Origin: an uncultured Intestinimonas sp.
GTDB taxonomy: Bacteria; Bacillota_A; Clostridia; Oscillospirales; Oscillospiraceae
Direction of reading: 5' to 3'
NCBI GenBank assembly: GCA_958435885.1
Contig: CAUBHZ010000093.1
Location: forward strand, 1-7,110
Length of the DNA: 7,110 nt
In this document: piece after piece, positions 1 through 5,896 of the stretch
Layout of the letters: every line of letters starts with the position of its first letter
How positions within the stretch are numbered: the first letter of the stretch is position 1
Translations under genes and position numbers: made by a program
Notes under the pieces: model-generated
Databases searched by the model: none
What the model saw: the letters and a program-made list of their open reading frames with translations, nothing else
What the model was told of the DNA's origin: nothing

Positions 1-154
1 TGTCGTCGGTGAGGGCCTTGTAGGCCAGCTTGTCCACCGCGTCGCTGGCGTTGGAGATCAGCTCCCGCAGGAAAATCTCCTTGTGGGTGTAGATGGAGTT
101 GATCATCAGGTCCAGCAGCCGCTTGGACTCCGCCTTGAATTGTTTCTTCGCCAT
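1..154 (-). CDS. htpG: HtpG (Hsp90-family ATP-dependent chaperone), N-terminal part only
   Basis: The gene runs off the left edge; only the first 51 codons are present. The protein begins [20 protein letters not shown] and continues with [20 protein letters not shown], the signature of the Hsp90 N-terminal ATPase. In this family the ELISNASDA helix carries the ATP-contacting Glu and Asn (here Glu31 and Asn35). The product is a cytosolic homodimeric chaperone that acts on client proteins under heat and other stress (family knowledge). The ATG at 154-152 is chosen because GGAGG (complement of 163-167) lies 8 bases upstream and the N terminus matches the family. A promoter (231-259) and a CIRCE operator (201-227) precede it, so HrcA repression relieved by heat is expected. 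The 3' end, terminator and downstream gene lie outside the window. Confidence 0.97.
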   Translation of the reverse strand, partial: MAKKQFKAESKRLLDLMINSIYTHKEIFLRELISNASDAVDKLAYKALTDD

Positions 155-200
155 GGTACATGCCTCCATATATATGTGAATCTTCTTAAAAAACGATAGG

Positions 201-227
201 TTAGCACTCTCCACTTTTGAGTGCTAA
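201..227 (-). promoter_or_regulatory. CIRCE operator (HrcA site) of htpG
   Basis: This is a perfect TTAGCACTC-N9-GAGTGCTAA inverted repeat, the consensus CIRCE element bound by the heat-shock repressor HrcA. The symmetry extends beyond the consensus by six bases on each side (GATAGG at 195-200 and CCTATC at 228-233), giving 15-bp arms around a 9-base spacer. It starts right beside the -10 box at 231-236, so it covers the predicted htpG start site, blocks transcription when HrcA is bound, and is also present in the mRNA leader. In Bacillus subtilis htpG is not CIRCE-controlled (known), so the wiring here differs from that model. Confidence 0.97.
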
Positions 228-230
228 CCT

Positions 231-259
231 ATCATAGTCCTTCGCACACGATTTTTCAA
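231..259 (-). promoter_or_regulatory. Sigma-A-type promoter of htpG
   Basis: Read on the minus strand, TTGAAA (complement of 254-259) is followed after exactly 17 bases by TATGAT (complement of 231-236). Both boxes are close to the vegetative consensus. Transcription should start near 224-225, inside the CIRCE, leaving a leader of about 70 bases. The -35 box overlaps the first copy of a 7-base direct repeat (TTCAAGA at 255-261 and 265-271). Confidence 0.85.
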
Positions 260-284
260 GAGGGTTCAAGAAATGTTTACAATT

Positions 285-1700
285 TTACTCCACCCGGATG
301 GAGAACTGCTGGGCGTAGGACTGCTCCGCCCCCTCCTCCGGGAGAAGGTAGCCGCTGATCAGGCGATAGCCACTGTACTCCACCTCATTTTCCACCGTGA
401 GGCCAGCCAGGGTGAAGCGGAAGTCCTCCGTATAGACCCCCATCTGCTCCGCCGCATCCCGCAGCAGAAAATACCAGTTCAGCAGTCCCACCTCCGGCTG
501 CGCGGCCAGCATGGCCAGAAAGGCGGCTGTCTGCTCGATTTCCGCCCCGTCCCAGAAATAATCCGGCGCTCTCTCATAGGTGAAGGAGACTCCGGTGAGC
601 ACGCCGTCCCCAGTGGTCTCATAATGGAAGATGGGGGGCGGGTTCCCCAGGCTGATGGTGCCTTCGGGCACCACCCAGGTGCCCGTCTCGTCCAGAGTCA
701 TACTGTTCAGGTCATATTGCCGGACCAGATCGTTGTAATTCCGGGCAAACTCGGCCACAGTCAGGGGATGGCGCACCGGCGGCATGGTCATTTGAAGGGC
801 CAGCAGGAGGGACAGCGCCACGTCCAGGGCCACTGCCCCCGCCCAGGCCAGGCACCTGAGGCCGCTCTCGTCCCGGATGGCGTAGGAGCGGCCCTCGTCC
901 CAGGGCAGGACCTCCCCGTCGGAGCAGGCCCGGTAGCTCTTGTAGTTGCGGTAGAGCTGATAGATGGGGATGCCCCAGCCTTCGCCGTACCGGAAGAGGA
1001 CGGCCAGCCGGGCGACGGCCTCCCCGAAGGTAAGCTTGCCCCCGTCGGCATTGCGGACCTTCAGGCCGAAGATCCACTTGCCCGGGGTGGTGCCCCAGGT
1101 GGCCAGGAGCAGGGGCTCCAGCAGGAACTGGACGCCCCAGGCCAGGTAGTCCTCCACCAGGGTGTTGAGGATGCCCTCCCCGAAGGTGAAGCGCAGGCCG
1201 AGCACCAGGGCGGCATTCAGCAACAGGATGTACAGGCTGTGGTCCAGCGCCCGGGCCAGGTACCGCCGCCAGGGGTGGCGGACGATGGGCAGGCTGTCGG
1301 CGGCGGGCGGCGCCAGGGTGACCCCCGTCTCCCCCAGCTTGTCCAGCTCATCCAGGTAGCGCCCCGCGTCCAGGGTGGCGTACTCCGCCCCCTCCACCTC
1401 CATGGCACGGCACAGGGTCCGGGCGGCCTCCCGCTCGGCAGCCTCCCGGCGCAGCCGTTCCTCCTGGGTCCGCAGGGCGTCCCCCAGCCGCAGTCTTCCC
1501 GCCTGGAGGGCCTTGATGTCCTCCAGGGGCAGGCCCAGGGCCCGGAGCAGCTTGATCCGCCGCAGGGTCTCCACATCGGCCTCCGAATAGTCCCGGTAGC
1601 CGTTGGCCAGCCGCTCCGGTGAGAGCAGCCCCTCCTTTTCATAAAAGCGGATGCTGGCCCGGGGCAGGCCCAGGACCGTCTCCAGTTGGGATATGTTCAT
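285..1700 (-). CDS. Membrane-anchored MerR-family regulator with RDD domain
   Basis: A 471-residue fusion. Residues 1 to about 68 form a MerR winged helix-turn-helix: the segment around SIRFYEKEGLL (16-26), NGYRDYSEADV (33-43) and the LLRALGLPLEDIKAL region (51-65) is typical. An Arg/Glu-rich helix (about 70-105) should be the dimerising coiled coil. Residues about 145-245 match the RDD membrane family: RRYLARALD (145-153), then GTTPGKWIFGLKVRNADGG (203-221). Hydrophobic segments lie near 152-170, 183-202 and 282-304. Residues 306-471 form a soluble tail, probably outside the cell given three spans and a cytoplasmic DNA-binding head (inference). The ATG at 1700 is preferred because GGGAGG lies 7 bases upstream and the MerR fold starts there; longer in-frame reading would cross a terminator. 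It is preceded by a MerR-type promoter, which suggests autoregulation. No terminator is visible before htpG. Its ligand and targets are unknown. Confidence 0.9.
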   Translation of the reverse strand: MNISQLETVLGLPRASIRFYEKEGLLSPERLANGYRDYSEADVETLRRIKLLRALGLPLEDIKALQAGRLRLGDALRTQEERLRREAAEREAARTLCRAMEVEGAEYATLDAGRYLDELDKLGETGVTLAPPAADSLPIVRHPWRRYLARALDHSLYILLLNAALVLGLRFTFGEGILNTLVEDYLAWGVQFLLEPLLLATWGTTPGKWIFGLKVRNADGGKLTFGEAVARLAVLFRYGEGWGIPIYQLYRNYKSYRACSDGEVLPWDEGRSYAIRDESGLRCLAWAGAVALDVALSLLLALQMTMPPVRHPLTVAEFARNYNDLVRQYDLNSMTLDETGTWVVPEGTISLGNPPPIFHYETTGDGVLTGVSFTYERAPDYFWDGAEIEQTAAFLAMLAAQPEVGLLNWYFLLRDAAEQMGVYTEDFRFTLAGLTVENEVEYSGYRLISGYLLPEEGAEQSYAQQFSIRVE

Positions 1701-1723
1701 GACAACGCCTCCCTTCCAAGCCC

Positions 1724-1754
1724 AGTATAAAGGGTAAAGCCGGTTTACAGTCAA
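1724..1754 (-). promoter_or_regulatory. MerR-type promoter and operator of the MerR-RDD gene
   Basis: Read on the minus strand, TTGACT (complement of 1749-1754) and TATACT (complement of 1724-1729) are separated by 19 bases. This overlong spacer is the hallmark of promoters that MerR-family proteins activate by twisting the DNA (established knowledge). Between the boxes lies an imperfect dyad, GTAAA-N5-TTTAC (1734-1748), the expected position of the operator. The start site would fall near 1717-1718, giving a leader of under 20 bases that contains only the GGGAGG ribosome site (complement of 1708-1713). The simplest reading is autoregulation by the gene product. Confidence 0.82.
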
Positions 1755-1784
1755 GCCTTTTTCGCAAAAAACAGGCCGGAGGGC

Positions 1785-1823
1785 AAAAAAAGTCCGCCGC
1801 AGAGAACTGCGGCGGACTTTTTT
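1785..1823 (-). terminator. Rho-independent terminator of the transketolase/SGNH hydrolase operon
   Basis: A perfect 12-bp stem (AGTCCGCCGCAG at 1791-1802 against CTGCGGCGGACT at 1807-1818) closes on the tetraloop AGAA. It is flanked by an A run on the left (1785-1790) and a T run on the right (1819-1823). Read on the minus strand it starts 4 bases after the hydrolase stop and is followed by seven T residues, as expected for an intrinsic terminator. It also insulates the MerR-RDD promoter just downstream. The structure is symmetric enough to act in both directions. Confidence 0.93.
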
Positions 1824-1827
1824 CACG

Positions 1828-2403
1828 TTACACCCGCACCGGGGGTAGGGCGGCGATCACGGCCTCCGCCATCAGGCGGTGGCCCTCCCCGTCCGGATGG
1901 AGACCGTCCAGATAGTGGGTATGGCCCTCCGGGGGCAGGAGGCCGGGGACAGTGAAGTCCACCGTTTTGAAGCTGAAGGTCCGGGCAAACCGCACCAGCC
2001 AGTCCCGATAGGAGGAAAAGACAGGGGCCAGCTTATGGTAGTCGGTGAGGGCCAGCCAGGGCTCCGGGATGCCCTCGGCGTACACCGGCGGCGGCAGGGC
2101 GACCATGGGCCGGACCCCGGCGGCTACCGCCTGGTTGGCCATGGCGGTCAGATTGAGCCGGGCGGGAGCGTCGCTGCCCCCGAAGATGATGTCGTTGGCG
2201 CCCCCCAGCAGGAGGACCCGGTCTGGCTTCTCGTCCAGCACGTCCCGGCCGAACCGGGAGAGCATGCCGCCGGTGGTGTCCCCGTTCACCCCCCGGTTCA
2301 CCAGGGTGTGGCCGGTGGCTGCCGCCGCACGGCTCACCCAGCAGTCCTTCCTGGGGACGCCGTAGCCGTAGGTCAGACTGTCCCCCAGGCAGACGATCTT
2401 CAC
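1828..2403 (-). CDS. SGNH/GDSL-family hydrolase (lipase/esterase-like)
   Basis: A 191-residue protein with the SGNH hydrolase blocks in order: block I GDSLTYGYG (7-15, nucleophile Ser9), block II glycine in NRGVNGDTT (36-44, Gly38), block III GGAND (67-71, Asn70) and block V DGLHP (166-170, Asp166 and His169). All four catalytic or oxyanion positions are present, so it should be an active hydrolase of esters, thioesters or similar bonds; the substrate cannot be told. There is no signal peptide or membrane segment, so it is probably cytosolic. The start is a GTG at 2403-2401, because residue 1 leads directly into the beta strand KIVCLGDS. This GTG overlaps the TGA of the transketolase C-terminal gene (GTGA) and has no strong ribosome site, pointing to translational coupling. 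It is the last gene of the operon. Confidence 0.9.
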   Translation of the reverse strand: MKIVCLGDSLTYGYGVPRKDCWVSRAAAATGHTLVNRGVNGDTTGGMLSRFGRDVLDEKPDRVLLLGGANDIIFGGSDAPARLNLTAMANQAVAAGVRPMVALPPPVYAEGIPEPWLALTDYHKLAPVFSSYRDWLVRFARTFSFKTVDFTVPGLLPPEGHTHYLDGLHPDGEGHRLMAEAVIAALPPVRV

Positions 2404-3347
2404 TTCTTCAGCGCCAGGGCGGCCTTGACCTTGGCCACGATGCCGTCGGCGGTGAGGCCGTAGGCCGCCAGGACCTCGGCGGCCTTGCCGGAACGGCCGA
2501 AGACGTCCTCCACGCCGTGGCGGACCACCGGCACCGGGCAGACCCCGGAGAGGTACTCGGCCACAGCGGAACCCAGACCGCCCACGATGTTGTGCTCCTC
2601 GGTGGTGACGATGCACCCGGTCTCCTGAGCGGCCTTGAGGACCAGCTCCTCATCCAGGGGCTTTATGGTGTGCATGTCGATGACCCGGGCCTGGACGCCC
2701 TCGGTGGCCAGGGTCTCGGCGGCCTTCATGGCCTCCTGGACCATGAGACCCACGGCGATGATGGTGACGTCGCCGCCCTCCCGGAGGGTGACGCCCTTGC
2801 CCAGCTGGAAGGAGTAGCCGGGCAGGTCCCCGGTCAGGTCCTCCACGGCGGAGCGGCCCAGGCGCAGGTAGGCGGGGCCGTCGTAGTCCATGAGGGCCTT
2901 GACGGCGGCCTTCATCTCGGTGCCGTCGCAGGGGCAGCACACCACCATACCGGGGATGGCCCGCATGACGGCCAGGTCCTCGCAGGCTTGGTGGGTGGCG
3001 CCGTCCTCGCCCACGGAGAGGCCGCCGTGGGAGCCCACCACCGTCACGTTGAGGTGGGGATAGGCGATGGAGTTGCGGACCTGCTCAAAGGCCCGGCCGG
3101 AGGCAAAGATGGCAAAGCTGTTGGCGAAGGCCTTCTTGCCGGCGGCGGCCAGGCCGGCGGCCACGGTCATCATATTGCCCTCGGCGATGCCCATGTTGAA
3201 GAACCGGTCGGGGTAGGCCTTGGCAAAGCCCTTGGTCATGGTGGAGCCGGAGAGGTCGGCGTCCAGGACCACCAGGTCGGGGTACTGTCCCCCCAGCTCT
3301 ACGAGCGCGTCGCCATAGGCGGCGCGGGTGGCGATCTTCTCTCCCAT
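2400..3347 (-). CDS. tkt: Transketolase, C-terminal subunit
   Basis: A 315-residue protein equal to the second half of a normal one-chain transketolase. Residues about 5-165 are the pyrimidine-binding domain, with the Glu in GIAEGNM (54-60, Glu56) that activates thiamine diphosphate, and the GEDGATHQ segment (113-120) near the active site. Residues about 185-310 are the C-terminal transketolase domain, including TTEEHNIVGGLG (248-259). With the N-terminal subunit it should form the enzyme that moves two-carbon ketol units between pentose phosphates and glycolytic intermediates. The ATG at 3347 is set by a GGAGGGG ribosome site (complement of 3355-3361) and by lying one base after the stop of the N-terminal gene. 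Both halves carry their expected motifs, so this is a genuine two-subunit arrangement, known in many Firmicutes and archaea, and not a broken gene. A DXS-like or other two-carbon transferase role is less likely. Confidence 0.95.
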   Translation of the reverse strand: MGEKIATRAAYGDALVELGGQYPDLVVLDADLSGSTMTKGFAKAYPDRFFNMGIAEGNMMTVAAGLAAAGKKAFANSFAIFASGRAFEQVRNSIAYPHLNVTVVGSHGGLSVGEDGATHQACEDLAVMRAIPGMVVCCPCDGTEMKAAVKALMDYDGPAYLRLGRSAVEDLTGDLPGYSFQLGKGVTLREGGDVTIIAVGLMVQEAMKAAETLATEGVQARVIDMHTIKPLDEELVLKAAQETGCIVTTEEHNIVGGLGSAVAEYLSGVCPVPVVRHGVEDVFGRSGKAAEVLAAYGLTADGIVAKVKAALALKK

Positions 3348-3348
3348 C

Positions 3349-4194
3349 TTACTTCCCCTCCAATTCCGCCAGGCCGGCGTTGAGCTCGGCCATAGCCTTT
3401 TCAAACTGCTCGTCGTTGGGCGCCTTGCCGTGCCAGCCCGGATCGTTCTCCATGAAGGAGACCCCCTTGCCCTTGACGGTGCGGGCCAGGATCATGGTGG
3501 GCTTGCCCTTGCAGGCGGCCGCCTGCTCCAGGGCGTCGGCGATGGCGGCGTGGTCATGGCCGTCCACCTTGAGCACGTTCCAGTTGAAGGCGGCGAACTT
3601 GGCGTCCAGGGGCTCAGAGGGCATGACGTCGGCGGTCTTGCCGTCGATCTGGAGGCCATTGACGTCCACGAAGGCGCACAGGTTGTCCAGGTGGTACTTG
3701 GCGGCGGCCATGGCGGCCTCCCACACCTGGCCCTCCTCCACCTCGCCGTCGCCCAGGACGGTGTAGACCCGCCAGTCGGCCTTGTCCAGCTTGCCGGCCA
3801 GGGCCATGCCCACGGCGGCGGAGATCCCCTGGCCCAGAGAGCCGGTGGACATGTCCACGCCGGGGACGTGGCGCATATCGGGGTGGCCGGACATATGGCC
3901 CTTGATGGAGCGGAACAGCTTGCAGTCCTCCACGGGGAAATAGCCCCGGAGGGCCAGCACGGCGTAGAGGGCGGGGGTACAGTGTCCCTTGGAGAGGACA
4001 AAGCGGTCACGGCCGGGGTCGGTGGGAGCCTTGGGGTCTATCCGCATGGTATGAAAATAGAGGGTGGTCAGCAGGTCCATCACCGACAAGGAGCCGCCGA
4101 TGTGGCCGGAGCCCGCGGTGTGGACCATGTCCATGGCCAGGATGCGGGCATGCTGAGCGGTCACGGCCAACTCATGGGCACGGGTCTGTTCCAT
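3349..4194 (-). CDS. tkt: Transketolase, N-terminal (thiamine diphosphate-binding) subunit
   Basis: A 281-residue protein equal to the first half of transketolase. Visible motifs are SGHIGGSLS (29-37, His31), SKGHCTPALYA (68-78), GHPD (103-106), TGSLGQGIS (117-125) and the thiamine diphosphate/metal motif that starts GDGE (148-151) and ends VDVNG (176-180, Asn179). It supplies the diphosphate-binding half of each active site; the other half comes from the gene that follows with a one-base gap. The ATG at 4194 is chosen because AAAGGA (complement of 4203-4208) lies 8 bases upstream. An ATG three codons earlier sits directly against that site and is less likely. A sigma-A promoter at 4252-4280 drives it. 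Role: non-oxidative pentose phosphate pathway, cytosolic, providing pentose and erythrose phosphates. Confidence 0.96.
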   Translation of the reverse strand: MEQTRAHELAVTAQHARILAMDMVHTAGSGHIGGSLSVMDLLTTLYFHTMRIDPKAPTDPGRDRFVLSKGHCTPALYAVLALRGYFPVEDCKLFRSIKGHMSGHPDMRHVPGVDMSTGSLGQGISAAVGMALAGKLDKADWRVYTVLGDGEVEEGQVWEAAMAAAKYHLDNLCAFVDVNGLQIDGKTADVMPSEPLDAKFAAFNWNVLKVDGHDHAAIADALEQAAACKGKPTMILARTVKGKGVSFMENDPGWHGKAPNDEQFEKAMAELNAGLAELEGK

Positions 4195-4251
4195 TGGGAT
4201 CATCCTTTCTCTCGGCGCCGCCGGACGCGGCCGCCGTTCTTTCTTCCCCCT

Positions 4252-4280
4252 AGTATAATCCATGCTCAGCCCCGGCGCAA
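4252..4280 (-). promoter_or_regulatory. Sigma-A-type promoter of the transketolase operon
   Basis: On the minus strand, TTGCGC (complement of 4275-4280) and TATACT (complement of 4252-4257) are separated by 17 bases. Transcription would start near 4245, leaving a GC-rich leader of about 50 bases before the ATG at 4194. It lies back to back with the plus-strand promoter at 4304-4332; 23 bases separate the two -35 boxes. Confidence 0.78.
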
Positions 4281-4303
4281 GGCCCATCCCGCGCAGGAAA
4301 TGC

Positions 4304-4332
4304 TTGCGTATTGATTCGACTCATGGTATAGT
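4304..4332 (+). promoter_or_regulatory. Sigma-A-type promoter of the secreted stalk-domain gene
   Basis: TTGCGT (4304-4309) and TATAGT (4327-4332) are separated by 17 bases. The start site would be near 4339, followed by a short leader holding AGGAGG (4353-4358), 8 bases before the ATG at 4367. The -35 box resembles that of the divergent transketolase promoter (TTGCG plus C or T). Confidence 0.78.
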
Positions 4333-4366
4333 ACGGATATCCTATCCATTACAGGAGGTAATTTAG

Positions 4367-5839
4367 ATGACCCGCTTTTCCCACCGCGTTCTGGCCACGG
4401 CCACCGCTCTGACGGTGCTGAGCACCGGCGCTTCCGCCTTTGCCGCTGAGGCCGCCGAGCCCACCGCCGCCCCCGAGTCCGCTGCCAGCGCCATCGCCGT
4501 GCAGCTGGACGGCAAGGCCCTCTCCTTCACCGACGCCGTCCCCCAGGTGCAGGACGAGCGCACCTTCCTCCCCTTCCGGGCCGTGTTCGAGGCCATGGGC
4601 GCCGAGGTGAGCTATGACGCCGCCGCCAACCAGGTCTCCGCCACCCGCGGCGGCACCACCGTCACCATGACCCTGGGCTCCACCGAGGCCACCGTCACCA
4701 CCGACGGCGTCTCCACCACCCTGGCCATGGACGTGGCTCCCTATGCCGCCGAGAACCGCACCTACGTCCCCGTCCGCTTCGCCGCCCAGGCCTTCGGCTG
4801 CGCCGTGGGCTGGGACCAGGACGACAACACCGTCATCCTGGTGGACACCCAGAAGCTCCTGGAGGCCGCCAAGGCCGACCACACCTATACTTATCTGGAC
4901 AAGTACCTGGCCTACAATCAGAAGTTCATGACCGGCAACTGGGAGATGAAGGCCGCCTTCAACGCCTCCGCCACCGTGCTGGGCATGGGTCCCGCCACCC
5001 TGGAGGGCACCATGAACGGCATCAGCGCCGGCTCCACCCAGCTCTCCGCCAACATGAACATGAAGCTGGACGTCCAGGCCCTGCTGGAGGGCATCGCCGC
5101 CATGACCGACACCGCCTCTGAGGTGGACGCCGAGACCGCCGCCCTGCTGGCCTCCCTGAAGACCGACGGCATCGACATGGAGATCCGCGGCGACATGGCC
5201 ACCGGCATGCTCTATTTCAAGATGTCCGGTGACGCCCTGGCCACCGCCGGCATTCCCGCCGACACCTGGATCTCCATGGACCTGGGCGCCCTCTACGGCA
5301 CCATGGGCATTGACTACGCCTCCCTGCTGGACGTCTCCAAGAACCTGGATGCCTCCGCCCTGCTCCAGACCGCGCTGAGCAGCACCGCCCTCACCGACAA
5401 GGACACCGACTACGCCGCCGTCTCCGCCCTGGTGGAGGGCGTGGCCAAGTTCCTGGCCGATGACTCCTTCACCAAGGACGGCGACAACTACACCACCACC
5501 TACACCCTGGACCAGGACGGCGCCGACGCCACCATCTCCTTCACCCTGCTGATGAAGGACGACGCCGTGGTAGGCTACGATCTGACCATGAAGGCCACCA
5601 CCGGGGCCTCCGATGAGACCGGCATCCCCGCCATGGCCATGGACATGAAGGCCGGCATGGACGCCGACAACAACATGACCGTCTCCATGACCCTGGACTC
5701 CAACAACATGCTGGACATGAGCCTGGAGATGACCGGCAGCTACGCCGCCACCGACAAGGCCCCCGAGCTCACTCCTCCTGCCGATGCCACCGTGATCCCC
5801 TACGAGCAGCTGATCACCGGTGCCGCCGCCCAGGCCTGA
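4367..5839 (+). CDS. Secreted stalk-domain protein (copper amine oxidase N-terminal-like domain)
   Basis: A 490-residue exported protein. Residues 1-26 form a signal peptide: a basic start (MTRFSHR), a hydrophobic core, then a likely signal peptidase I site after AFA (24-26). No lipobox cysteine is present. Residues about 43-160 match the 'copper amine oxidase N-terminal domain' (stalk) family: VQLDGKALSF (45-54), RTFLPFRAVFEAMGAEVSYD (65-84), then a second half RTYVPVRFAAQAFG (131-144) and VGWDQDDNTVILV (147-159). In Clostridia this domain is a wall- or surface-associated module and does not imply amine oxidase activity. Residues about 170-490 are an acidic, beta-rich, methionine-rich region with alternating hydrophobic strands that could form a LolA/LppX-like lipid-binding fold (speculative). 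The start is fixed by AGGAGG 8 bases upstream. Codons end mostly in C, as expected of a strongly expressed gene. It is a single-gene unit ended by the hairpin at 5858-5896. Ligand and role are unknown. Confidence 0.88.
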   Translation: MTRFSHRVLATATALTVLSTGASAFAAEAAEPTAAPESAASAIAVQLDGKALSFTDAVPQVQDERTFLPFRAVFEAMGAEVSYDAAANQVSATRGGTTVTMTLGSTEATVTTDGVSTTLAMDVAPYAAENRTYVPVRFAAQAFGCAVGWDQDDNTVILVDTQKLLEAAKADHTYTYLDKYLAYNQKFMTGNWEMKAAFNASATVLGMGPATLEGTMNGISAGSTQLSANMNMKLDVQALLEGIAAMTDTASEVDAETAALLASLKTDGIDMEIRGDMATGMLYFKMSGDALATAGIPADTWISMDLGALYGTMGIDYASLLDVSKNLDASALLQTALSSTALTDKDTDYAAVSALVEGVAKFLADDSFTKDGDNYTTTYTLDQDGADATISFTLLMKDDAVVGYDLTMKATTGASDETGIPAMAMDMKAGMDADNNMTVSMTLDSNNMLDMSLEMTGSYAATDKAPELTPPADATVIPYEQLITGAAAQA

Positions 5840-5857
5840 GCACTACCCCCGGAAAGT

Positions 5858-5896
5858 AAAATCAGCCCTCCCCGCCACGGGGAGGGCTGATTTTTT
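5858..5896. terminator. Bidirectional terminator between the convergent stalk and HD genes
   Basis: A perfect 17-bp inverted repeat (left arm 5858-5874, right arm 5878-5894) with spacer CCA and a GC-rich core, CAGCCCTCCCCG paired with CGGGGAGGGCTG. It ends in six T residues on the plus strand (5891-5896) and starts with four A on the left, so it can stop transcription from both sides. It lies 18 bases after the stalk-gene stop. On the minus strand the hairpin begins within the HD gene's TAA stop (5897-5895). Confidence 0.93.

Noticed and set aside
201..227. Inverted repeats at 201-227 and 6528-6554 as terminators or CRISPR repeats
   Set aside because: They match the CIRCE consensus exactly, have no T run, and do not form an array.
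273..1622. Long plus-strand open frame opposite the MerR-RDD gene
   Set aside because: Low-complexity Gln/Gly/Pro/Val-rich translation with no family resemblance; it mirrors the codon pattern of the real GC-rich gene on the other strand.
1701..1826. Longer N terminus for the MerR-RDD protein, starting at 1826
   Set aside because: It would translate through the operon terminator and the MerR-type promoter; the MerR fold and a good ribosome site both point to the ATG at 1700.
2404..2616. Longer N terminus for the SGNH hydrolase, starting at 2616
   Set aside because: The extra 71 residues are an Arg/Gly-rich off-frame reading of the transketolase end; the SGNH fold begins at the GTG at 2403.
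2400..4194. Transketolase split as a pseudogene caused by a frameshift or stop
   Set aside because: Each half has its own start, ribosome site and complete domain set, and two-gene transketolases are well known.
2517..4314. Two long plus-strand open frames (2517-3383 and 3328-4314) opposite the transketolase genes
   Set aside because: Gly/His/Val-rich translations typical of antisense frames in GC-rich genes; both minus-strand transketolase subunits are certain.
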